From contig CM074822.1 in NCBI GenBank assembly GCA_037447605.1, positions 874,491 to 897,134 of the forward strand: a stretch of DNA of 22,644 nucleotides. The letters run 5' to 3'. The position numbers and the translations under genes are program-made. Position 1 is the first letter of the stretch. Each line of letters starts with the position of its first letter. Below the pieces are notes generated by a model. That model was given only the letters and a program-made list of their open reading frames with translations. It ran no database searches and was not told the origin of the DNA. This DNA comes from Zygnema circumcarinatum. Its lineage: Eukaryota; Streptophyta; Zygnematophyceae; Zygnematales; Zygnemataceae. This document shows positions 1-14,889 of this stretch, piece after piece.

Positions 1-69
1 CTCTCCACCTCCCCCTCCCCTCTTCCAGTAGCATGACTATGCGACTGCTCGTATACCTCTCTCCCACAG

Positions 70-410
70 GCGGCCTCTCCCTCTCCCTCTCCCTCCCTCC
101 CTCCCTCCGTGTGCGTCTCCGGAGTGGTGCGGTGCAGCGAAGTCCCGAGCAGCTTTGTGCCGCCCAATGGACCAGAGAGGGGGGAGTGGTTTTACATTGA
201 CGGGCCGGCCATGGCCAGGGCGAGAGGGCTGCCGGAGAGCACGCCCCTAGTGGACTTGGTGGGAGAGGGAGAGAGAGGAGGGAGGAGGGAGGGAGAGAGG
301 GAGAGGGAGAGGGGGGGCGGAGCTAAGCAGTTTCCAGCTCCGAAGGATGTGGCGGACTTACTGCAGCAGAAAGTTATGCCTCACGATCATCTTCTGTATT
401 CTGCCACATG
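70..410 (+). CDS. SURF1: SURF1-like cytochrome c oxidase assembly factor, partial (C-terminal exon)
   Basis: SURF1 proteins sit in the inner mitochondrial membrane (Shy1/SURF1 family) and help insert haem a into Cox1 during complex IV assembly. The frame read from about 109 shows the family C-terminal signature: VVRCSEVPSSFVPPN, then ERGEWFYID, PAMARARGLPE and, after an insert, PAPKDV-LLQQKVMP-DHLLYSATW, closely like plant SURF1 as I remember it. The exon start is uncertain: an AG at 68-69 gives an open in-frame run from 70, but the first residues are only CT-repeat translation. The exon ends at 410 in the Trp codon (TG|GTATAG, phase 2). Codons at 259-330 are a GA-rich stretch (GEGERGG...) absent from normal SURF1; it is either an in-frame insertion or a 72-nt intron (GTGGGA...AAGCAG). 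The second transmembrane helix expected right after the Trp is not found downstream. The 5' part lies outside the window. Confidence 0.85.
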
Positions 411-412
411 GT

Positions 413-1565
<1,153 letters not shown>

Positions 1566-2416
1566 TTGAGGCCTTCCTCATAACTGCGATACATATTTTC
1601 TGCTTCCTACCATGCCAAGTTACGCCTGCGTCTGAAAAGCTTATTCATGAATCTCTTTAAAGTCTGTTAATGATAATGAGTTTTGAGAACCTATAAACAA
1701 GCCATTGACTTTGAATGTATGCCATCTTAAGCACGTGGTTGAGCTTTTAGTTACAAAATAAAAAAAAATGTGTGACATTCGAGTTCCATGTTTAGGTACA
1801 CATTATCGGCCGCAACGAGCTTTCTTGCTTTCAAAGCGCTGAGGAGACCCCCTGTGAGGAGGGGACGCAGGCAGTCTTCTTAGGGCGGGTTTAAAATATT
1901 TTAAAGGTTTTTGGGATTTTTAGGGTTTAAGGGTGTTTTAGGGTCTTTACGATGCTTCCAAAGGTGACGATAAGGATAAGGGCAAGGATTAGGTTTCCTT
2001 TGGCTAGAATTTAGGGTTCGGAGGGGGGTGCTTGTATCAGCCATGGTTAGGGTTACAGCTTAATCCACTTGCATGGTCGGATATCTCCAAGTCTCAGCTC
2101 CTTTTGAGGGGGGTTCAACTCTTCTGAGCTCGAGGTCTTAGTCAGAATTTTTTTTTTTTTTTTTCCTTTTTTCCTTTTCTTTTCAATATCGTGAACATTG
2201 TGGTTCCAACACCGGGGAGTTCGTCCTGATTGGCTCGATTCCATCAAAATGTGAAATGTGACATTCCCGTGACATGTTACATCTCTGTTGGACGCCACCT
2301 CTCTCCCTCTCCCTCTCCCTCTCCCTCTCGCCCTCCCTCTCCCTCTCCCCCTCCCTCTCCCTCCTCCCTCCTCCCTCCTCCCTCCCTATTCCCGCTAACC
2401 CCCCCACTACGTCAAG
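1566..2416. other. non-coding stretch with TTTAGGG-like motifs and CT-rich tract
   Basis: No convincing exon was found. A short frame at 1606-1660 reads KLRLRLKS and ends in TAA; it resembles the basic tail of SURF1 (KRLKLK-type), but no acceptor with the required phase precedes it. From 1890 to 2055 there are scattered TTTAGGG / TTAGGGTT telomere-like motifs, followed by a T-run near 2150 and a CTCCCT-rich tract at 2300-2390. Confidence 0.5.
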
Positions 2417-2886
2417 GGTTCTATGTGAATGTGCCAAAGCATTTTGAGTCATCCTCGCCGAATTTGAAGGTAGAAGTCGGACTTCGAGTGGCAGCAAGAC
2501 CAAGACCTGTGTGGAGCAGTTTAGGACGAAAAGGTAAAGCTCCAATCTTGATGTTTTATATGTATGTACTAATCGCTAAATTCTCCAGATAGTTAGCAAT
2601 CTAGCATACATTCGAAAGTGTTAAATTTCATGACTTTTTAAGCTGTCCATTTCATTTCCTCTTCTTTGTCTTCGTGGTCTAATGTCTTTTTGCTACGATT
2701 CAATTCAATTTTTTCAAATACAATGGATGCAGCTTCCTTCTCCAACCCTCTGATCTAATGTTGGTCATAATATGTGAACTTTCCTCGCTGTTTTGCATCC
2801 TTTCAAACATCATTTCACTTTTTTCCTTATCAGGGCAGTTGAGGAACACGAAAGCGGAGGGCGGAGGCAGCTTCAAGCCTTCCTAG
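2417..2886 (+). CDS. candidate 3' exon pair of an unidentified gene
   Basis: I do not recognise this. A first exon at 2417-2533 follows CTACGTCAAG and reads FYVNVPKHFESSSPN, LKVEVGLRVAARPRPVWSS and LGRK before a good donor G|GTAAAG. A second exon at 2834-2886 follows a pyrimidine-rich acceptor (TTTTTTCCTTATCAG) and reads, in matching phase, GQLRNTKAEGGGSFKPS then TAG. Phases agree (1 to 1) and the dinucleotide and base composition differ from the surrounding repeats, which is the only support. Upstream exons were not found; the first exon needs a preceding phase-1 donor. It could equally be non-coding transcribed sequence. Confidence 0.3.
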
Positions 2887-3078
2887 CTTTAAAGAACCGC
2901 ATTTGGCCCCATTTTGGCAATATCAAAGGGCACACGAATGACCAAGAACTTATAATTCAGCTATATTGTATCGCTCCCTTTGTCTCTCACAATTGAGTCT
3001 TCATGAATCATCGGCTCACCTTCCATAGAGCGATTTCTAGACCCTCCACCTTAAAGCTATATTTATCAGACTGTGTGT

Positions 3079-3112
<34 letters not shown>

Positions 3113-3335
3113 GGGTGGGTCTCTCCCTCTAGAAAAGCTACTACGTCTACGTATCTAACTACATAGTTTATATTCACAGTATACGGCAACTTTCTCTTCT
3201 TTCCCCTCCCTCTGCTCAATGCCCACCTCCATCGCTATCCTTGCCTTGCCTTTATTCCCTTCATCCCCACATCACTACACTGAAGTTCTCTTCACTTACA
3301 AGAGGGAACCCTAAAAGGAGAAACCCTAAAAAGCA
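2887..3335. other. intergenic stretch, convergent gene ends
   Basis: No coding signal. It holds a short GA microsatellite at 3078-3112 and lies between the candidate plus-strand fragment and the stop codon of the minus-strand transporter, so it should contain the 3' UTR of the transporter (just below 3336). Confidence 0.5.
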
Positions 3336-8926
<5,591 letters not shown>

Positions 8927-9307
8927 TAGCCAGTCAATCTCGGCCTGCCACGTCAGTGACAGTGTCCAGGTGGTGTCCTCTGATTGGATGACCCCTCATT
9001 TCTCCAGAAAAAAAAAAAAAAAAACCGCCCTGAGGCGTTCTGTGGAGCTCTCCCTCCCTCCGCGGGCGGACGCCGCGACGCGATTGGACGGACGGGTCAC
9101 GTGGGAGCTCAACTCGTTCGTCGCCGTCGGATCTTAAATATCCACGGCTCGTCTTTGTCCGTCGCTGTGACAGTGTACGGAGAACGGGAACACAAAAATC
9201 TTGTCGGCTTGTCGGAAAGTCACTTTCCCGTACATTCGTACCTGCACAGCCGTACATTTCAAAGTACTGTATGGATAATGTCCCCACAGTATTTCCATGG
9301 GTAGTGG
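8927..9307 (-). promoter_or_regulatory. probable promoter of the amino acid transporter
   Basis: Between the transporter ATG and the palindromic repeat, read on the minus strand, lie a TATA-like ATATTTAA (9141-9134), two CCAAT boxes (complement of ATTGG at 8983-8987 and 9083-9087) and a palindromic G-box CACGTG at 9098-9103. These are consensus matches only; the transcription start is not known. An A-run at 9008-9023 is also present. Confidence 0.4.
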
Positions 9308-10987
9308 TCCACCCCTTTTTTGGATCCAAACACCCCTTCCCGGCCGGGCAGATTTCAAAAAGGATTAAAAACGGAAAATGCTTTTTTCACACCTTTTTGG
9401 AATCGATACCCACCCTCCATCGGCAGATTTTTTCTTTGCGAAACAAGGAAAATGATAACCCGTCACCCCATTTTGAATATCCCGCCTACCTGAATTTTTT
9501 TTCACGCGTGCGGTCAATCGCAGCCGTCGATTCCCTCGCAGATCGCAAACGGCAGATCACTATTTGATCGGCAGCCGGGCTCGGTCACAGCGCATGGCAA
9601 GTGCCCACGTATCCCGCCAAAGTCCTCTCAAACGTTTCTCCGTACAAATGTCGTACGGTCGCAACTTGAGGAACCCAAAATTTCGTACATTGAGATCTTC
9701 GACCAATCAAAATTTTCCACGTCAAAATTGTAACACGTGGCAGATGTTGATTGGCTGGGAGCTAACAATATGCAAGATCTCGGGCCGAAGGACGCGCGCA
9801 CTCGCAGGTGCGATTTGGCTTTGACGGGACTCGTGGGCGCTTTCCATTCGCTAAGATCGAGCCCGGCTGCAGATCGAACGGTGATCTGCAGTGGTGTGAT
9901 CTGCGAGGGAAATCGACAGCTGCGATTGACACACACGTGTAAAGGACGGACACCCGCGAACGATCTCGTGGCGGACGGATCTTCCGCTCCGAGCGGATTC
10001 GGGCAGGCAGATATTTCTTTCCCTCAAAAAAATAATTCAGGGAGGCGGGATACAGTATTCAAAATGCGGTGACGGGGTATCATTTTCCTTGGTTAGCAAA
10101 AATAAAATCATCCGACGGAAGAAGGTGGGTATCGNNNNNNNNNNCGATACCCACCTTCTTCCGTCGGATGATTTTATTTTTGCTAACCAAGGAAAATGAT
10201 ACCCCGTCACCGCATTTTGAATACTGTATCCCGCCTCCCTGAATTATTTTTTTGAGGGAAAGAAATATCTGCCTGCCCGAATCCGCTCGGAGCGGAAGAT
10301 CCGTCCGCCACGAGATCGTTCGCGGGTGTCCGTCCTTTACACGTGTGTGTCAATCGCAGCTGTCGATTTCCCTCGCAGATCACACCACTGCAGATCACCG
10401 TTCGATCTGCAGCCGGGCTCGATCTTAGCGAATGGAAAGCGCCCACGAGTCCCGTCAAAGCCAAATCGCACCTGCGAGTGCGCGCGTCCTTCGGCCCGAG
10501 ATCTTGCATATTGTTAGCTCCCAGCCAATCAACATCTGCCACGTGTTACAATTTTGACGTGGAAAATTTTGATTGGTCGAAGATCTCAATGTACGAAATT
10601 TTGGGTTCCTCAAGTTGCGACCGTACGACATTTGTACGGAGAAACGTTTGAGAGGACTTTGGCGGGATACGTGGGCACTTGCCATGCGCTGTGACCGAGC
10701 CCGGCTGCCGATCAAATAGTGATCTGCCGTTTGCGATCTGCGAGGGAATCGACGGCTGCGATTGACCGCACGCGTGAAAAAAAACTCAGGTAGGCGGGAT
10801 ATTCAAATGGATCGACGGGTTATCATTTTCCTTGTTTCGCAGAAATAAAATCTGCTGATGGAGGGTGGTATCGATTCCAAAAAGGTGTGAAAAAAGCATT
10901 TTCCGTTTTTAATCCTTTTTGAAATCTGCCCGGCCGGGAAGGGGTGTTTGGATCCAAAAAAGGGGTGGAAATATCACTACCCTTTGC
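9293..10987. mobile_element. large palindromic repeat (paired inverted-repeat elements) spanning an assembly gap
   Basis: Position x on the left matches the complement of 20279-x on the right, with the axis at 10139.5, the middle of the N-gap. The arms look identical from about 9496 to 10134 (and 10145 to 10783). Substitutions and small indels occur at about 9400-9495, with matching sequence again out to about 9308 and 10970. Each arm is itself bounded by inverted copies of a roughly 100-bp sequence that runs CGATACCCACC, then AAGGAAAATGATA, CCCGTCACC, ATTTTGAATA and TCCCGCCT (outer copy near 9403-9510, inner copy abutting the gap). No transposase was seen; the identical small open frames in both arms have no recognisable domain. 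Confidence 0.8.
10135..10144. other. assembly gap of 10 N
   Basis: Ten N bases. Both flanks are the same end sequence in opposite orientation (GGTGGGTATCG then CGATACCCACC), so true length and orientation of what lies between are unknown. Confidence 1.
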
Positions 10988-11065
10988 AATTTACCGTTGG
11001 GTTTCCACTTGCGCACCGACAAATCGAGCGACCTGGTCGGTCGGTCCTCGTGGTTCTCAGTCCAA

Positions 11066-11779
11066 ACGATTTGGAAAATGATACTTCGCCCCCCTTTTTT
11101 GGTTGTCCCGCCCCATTTTTTTTGAAATCCCGCCCTCACATTTTGGCTATTCCGCCCTCTGTTTTGGATATCCCGCCCTTCCCATTTTGGATATTCACCC
11201 CCCTGTTTTCTCCTTCTCACACATCAGCGCAACGTCCGTAGAGACATTCGCAGAGAGAGAGCAGAGCAGAGGTGAGAGTGCAGAGAGAGAGAGCAGAGCG
11301 AGAGAAAGAGAGCAGAGGAGAGAGAGCAGAGGAGAGAGAGAGTAGAGGAGAGAGGGAGCAGAGGAGAGGGAGCAGAGAGAGAGAAAGAGAGCAGAGGAGA
11401 GAGAGCAGAGGAGAGAGAGTAGAGGAGAGAGGGAGCAGAGGAGAGGGAGCAGAGAGAGAGAAAGAGAGCAGAGGAGAGAGAGCAGAGGAGAGAGGGAGCA
11501 TAGGAGAGAGAGAGAGAGAGAGCAGAGGAGAGACTAGTGGAGAGAGAGCAGAGGAGAGAAAGCAGAGGAGAGAGAGACTAGAGGAGAGAGAGAGAGAGAG
11601 CAGACGAGAGACTAGTGGAGAGAGAGCAGAGGAGAGAGAGCAGAGGCGCGTTATCTCCTCCCGACGTATCCAAAATGGGTGGAAAGGGGGGGGGGGAATA
11701 GCCAAAATAGGAGGGCGGGAACTCAAAAAAATGGGCGGGATAACCCAAAGGGGGGGGAGTATCATTTCCAACGATTTGG
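11066..11779. mobile_element. foldback element with long inverted repeats and GA-rich loop (Mutator-like MITE candidate)
   Basis: The left arm (about 11075-11205) reads GAAAATGATACTTCGCCC then tandem degenerate units of the type CCCGCCCnnnATTTTGGnTAT. The right arm (about 11660-11769) is its reverse complement, ending GGGAGTATCATTTCC. The direct repeat AACGATTTGG occurs immediately outside both ends (near 11065-11074 and 11770-11779), which looks like a 9-10 bp target duplication. Long inverted repeats with 9-bp duplications are typical of the Mutator superfamily. The internal 11240-11650 is a GA minisatellite with CAGAGGAGAGAGAG units. No transposase gene. Confidence 0.7.
11245..11648. repeat. 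GAGAGAGAGCAGAG minisatellite
   Basis: Tandem GA runs punctuated by GCAGAGGA, GTAGAGGA and ACTAGTGGA about every 14 to 20 bp. A block near 11281-11390 (GAGAAAGAGAGCAGAGGAGA followed by related units) recurs near 11378-11480, a higher-order duplication of about 95 bp. It forms the loop of the surrounding inverted repeat. Confidence 0.85.
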
Positions 11780-11811
11780 CAATTTCAAATTTTCACAGGT
11801 CGGACCAACCG

Positions 11812-11975
11812 TTCCGTCAACCATTGGTTGCAATGGTTGCGAACAATTGCCGTCAGACCGAAACAACCATTGCCAATGGTTGGGAGCCATTGGGATCCAA
11901 TGGTTGCCAACCATTGCTGATGGTTCTGAAACCATTGGTTGCAATGGTCGCGGCTAAAGTACTCCCCATTGGGAA
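11812..11975. repeat. cluster of AACCATTGG / CCAATGGTT inverted words
   Basis: CCATTG occurs about six times and CAATGG about four times within some 160 bp, in both orientations and irregularly spaced, giving many possible small hairpins. No coding function seen. Confidence 0.8.
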
Positions 11976-12960
11976 ATTTTGCTTTCGCAGTGACTTCTGG
12001 TTTGGATCGTTTTGGTTTTAAGTGACTCATGCTTTAAGTTTTAGTCGACTAATCTGCCACCTCGATCCTGAACCCTTCCCCCTCTCTCACCTTCGGCCGC
12101 AGCTATCCTCCTCCTTAAACCCCACTATCTCCGGATCTTTTTAGGGTTTCTTAGGACTTCTTTCCCTCTCTCCCTCCCTCTCTCCCTCCATCCCTCCCTC
12201 TCTCCCTCTCCCTTTATCTTTACCTCTCCCACCCACTCCACTATCACCCCACCTGCAGGCTTTCATTTCTCCCTCTCCTCCTTGCCGTCATAAAACGTTT
12301 CTCTGCTGCTAAGGCCCTGAACCCCAAACCCTAAAACTCGAAACCCAGAAACCAGAAACGCCTAAAACCCACAAACTAAAACCCTCAAAACCCTAAAAAA
12401 ATGAAAACCTTCAAAGCCTTTCAACCCTAGCAATCCTCCGACCTGCCAATCGAATACTGGAAAACCTTCAACTAAAATTTAAGCATCACCTTTCTAGGAA
12501 GGCTGACTTGAAAAAGAAAGAAAACTAGGCATCTCAAATTCGAGGACCTAGTTTGAAAAAAGGTACTAACCAGTTTATTTCAGTTTATTTTTAAGTGGAG
12601 AACGAAAAAAACCACTTACAAGCATTACAAATTTGCATCGTAAATAAAAACTTGCTCCATGTCTCTTGTTCATAACCACCCACTTTCCGTACATTGCCCC
12701 ACGGCTCCAAGACCAGGCTGTGCCCCTATTCACAGCGATCTCCGTTCAGTCCACAGCACAAACCCTAAACCCTAAACCCTCCTATCCACCCTACGCATGA
12801 CCCTAGAGACTCCATAGGACTGCTCTATACCCAGACTAACTAAAAACGGAGGTCCAACCACGCTTTTTCTTTTTCAACAAATTTAACCTTTATTGTCATA
12901 CCAAATCAGAATTTATTCGGCACCGCCAAAGCAACTTGGTGAGATTTTTATTTGATAATC
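11976..12960. other. intergenic stretch with CCCTAAA-like motifs
   Basis: CT-rich at 12160-12230. Degenerate telomere-like AAACCCTAAAA motifs lie at 12310-12430 and AACCCTAAACCCTAAACCC at 12762-12779. No exon was recognised. The part just below 12961 should be the 3' UTR of the DnaJ-type gene; AATTTAACC and a T-rich run at 12865-12880 are present but a polyadenylation site cannot be assigned. Confidence 0.6.
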
Positions 12961-13185
12961 TTACTCCCCTCGAGGCCCCCATCCGCCATTCTTCGCGGGC
13001 TGATAGAGCCATGAATTGGCCAACCCTCCTCCCTCGCAGGGGGAGCAGAGCTCTCTCCCTCTCCCTCCGCATGCAGGACACTTGAGCAGCTTCTCGCCGG
13101 TGAAAACTCCGCCTGTTTAGTTTCCATGCATGCCTCGATACTGATCTCAGTTCGGCATCACGGAAACATATCATATATATATATG

Positions 13186-13271
<86 letters not shown>

Positions 13272-14223
13272 TATCATGTAAACAATGCGAAACAGCTATG
13301 AAGAAGAACCTGAACCCGAATGCTTATGACCTCTATAAACACAGAAATATAAGCCACCTGCAACCATGTATCAACTGTTCCAATCAACAAAATCCAGTTT
13401 GGGCTATCCAAAAAAGACAAGTTTTATCTGCAAAGGAGGACCTACCTCGCTTACCGCGCCCTTTGCAGACGGGGCAGAGCTGCAAGCACAAAAAGCCGGT
13501 AACACATATATTCAGTTCCGTAAACCACTTTTGAGGTTATTAAGAGTGTCCTCCTGCGAATTAGCAAAACATTGTCTTTCTGTCGAATGTAGAGAAACCA
13601 ACCGAATTGAAGAAATAAAAGTTTTAAAAGTTTTTTAAAGGATTTGCAACTGAGTAGAAGTACACACGTTGTTGCCGACACCCAAACATGAGAGGCACTT
13701 TCGGGGTCTCTGCAGCCCTCCATTCCCATAGCTCGTGATGGGGAAAAGAAAAAATAAACAACTCGATATTTACGATGAAAAGTTCACCCCCCTAACTCTA
13801 TCCTCACGTATGTCAACTTGAATAAATGCTTGGTTCTTATGTGTGCATTTGTGAGTGAAAACGAAAGAGGTCAGCAAACGAAGATGCTGGATAAAAATCG
13901 ACTTTCTAACCTAGCTCCCTTTCCTCCCTCTCTCCCTCCTATCCTCCCTCTCTCCCTCCCCTCCCTCCCTACCTCCCTCCCTCACTCCCATCCCTTCCAT
14001 CCCTCACTCCCTCCCTCCTTTCCCCATCTTCTCCCTCCCCTCCCTCCCTCCCTCTCTCCCTCCCTCCCTCTCCTCTCCTCGTCTCCCCTCCCCACCCTCG
14101 GCCCCTCGCTCCCACCAGCACGGCCCGCGCCGCCCTCCCCATGGCGGGCGCGGCCGCGGGCAGCAGCACCACCCCGAGCACCGCCGCCGCGCCCGCCCAC
14201 GCGGGCTCCGCTCCGCCCGCCAT
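12961..14223 (-). CDS. DnaJ-type zinc-finger protein (cysteine-rich domain only), four exons incl. a 25-nt microexon
   Basis: Exons on the minus strand: 14223-14096, 13731-13668, 13479-13455, 13112-12961; all GT-AG, phases 2, 0, 1, total 123 codons with TAA (122 aa). Four CxxCxGxG motifs are spelled across exons 2-4: CLSCLGVG (55-62), CPVCKGRG (66-73), CPACGGRG (84-91) and CSPCEGGG (95-102), the two-zinc cysteine-rich domain of DnaJ. There is no J domain, as in several plastid proteins (BSD2, LQY1, PSA2 type) that act in photosystem or Rubisco assembly; which one, if any, is not decided. The C-terminus reads ANSWLYQPAKNGGWGPRGE. Exon 1 (GC-rich, with a hydrophobic stretch AGAAAVLGVVLLP) is the least certain, chosen because its phase-2 donor GG|GTGGGG fits exon 2. 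Exons 2-4 are strongly supported by the motif order. Confidence 0.8.
13173..13266. repeat. (TA)n microsatellite
   Basis: About 90 bp of TA dinucleotides with two GT interruptions, inside intron 3 of the DnaJ-type gene. The open frame giving Tyr-Ile repeats is not a gene. Confidence 0.95.
13911..14095. repeat. CTCCCTCC-rich low-complexity tract
   Basis: Irregular CCTCCCTC repeats within intron 1 of the DnaJ-type gene, directly next to its exon 1 donor. On the sense strand it is purine-rich, unlike the transporter introns. Confidence 0.85.
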
Positions 14224-14309
14224 GGCCGCCTCCCGCCTCTCGCCTGCCCGCCTGCCTGCCTGCCTGCCCCCCAGGCGTTGGCGCCATGGCCTCGAGGCTC
14301 CTTCCAGCT

Positions 14310-14799
14310 CGATATTATCGTCTTCAGTTCAGTTCGATATATCGTTATCAAATCGGCTCGATATTATTGTGATAAACATGGATCAATATTATCGTTCAAA
14401 GTCCAGTACGATAATATCGTTGTCAGTTCGGTTCAATATTATCGTGGTCAGTTTGGTTAGATATTATCGTGATAGGTTTGGTTCGATATTATTGTAATCG
14501 GGATGGATCGATATTATCGTTTTCAGTTCAGTCGATAGTATTGTGATCAGTTCGGTTTGACAGTATCGTGATTGTGCTGGCTCGATACTATCGTGATCAA
14601 TGCTGTTCGTTATTATCGTGATCGGCTTGATACGATATTATCGCCCTCGAATTTGTACGATATTATCATCACGGGTTTGGCTCAATATTATCGAGGGCAG
14701 TTTGGTTAGATATTATGGATAGATTCGGAACGATATTGCGATCAGTTTAGTTAGATATTATCCTACTCCGTTCGGTTCGATATTATCGGTTTGGTTCAG
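14310..14799. repeat. 25-bp tandem repeat array, about 20 copies, in a divergent promoter
   Basis: Consensus CGATATTATCGTGATCAG followed by TTCGGTT (25 bp). Units keep a 25-bp phase for most of the array, with a few of 22-26 bp near 14540-14600 and 14710-14760. Each unit begins with a palindrome-like CGATATTATCG and often ends GGTT or GGCT. The array takes up nearly all of the 666 bp between the two ATG codons of the diverging genes, leaving about 87 bp on the left and 90 bp on the right. Confidence 0.93.
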
Positions 14800-14889
14800 T
14801 GGAGCAGCCAGGCCCTCTTGCAGGCTAGTTCCTCCCTCCCTCCCTCCCGCCCTCCCTCTCTCCCTCTCCCCCCTCCCTCTCTCGCAACT

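Noticed and set aside
9564-10715. Paired identical open frames in the palindrome arms (86-111 codons)
   Set aside because: They mirror each other because of the inverted repeat, overlap on both strands and show no domain, start context or splice logic.
10145-10783. Palindrome as a cruciform-type replication origin or CRISPR-like repeat
   Set aside because: The symmetry axis is an assembly gap and the arms are mobile-element-like; no spacer-repeat structure exists.
13187-13534. Plus-strand frame with several Cys residues after the TA repeat
   Set aside because: It overlaps the minus-strand DnaJ-type exons, which carry four ordered zinc motifs; the plus frame begins with Tyr-Ile repeat translation.
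14141-14497. Plus-strand GC-rich frame at the DnaJ-type exon 1
   Set aside because: It is Ala/Pro-rich and runs into the 25-bp repeat; the minus-strand reading fits the downstream exon phase, though exon 1 itself stays uncertain.
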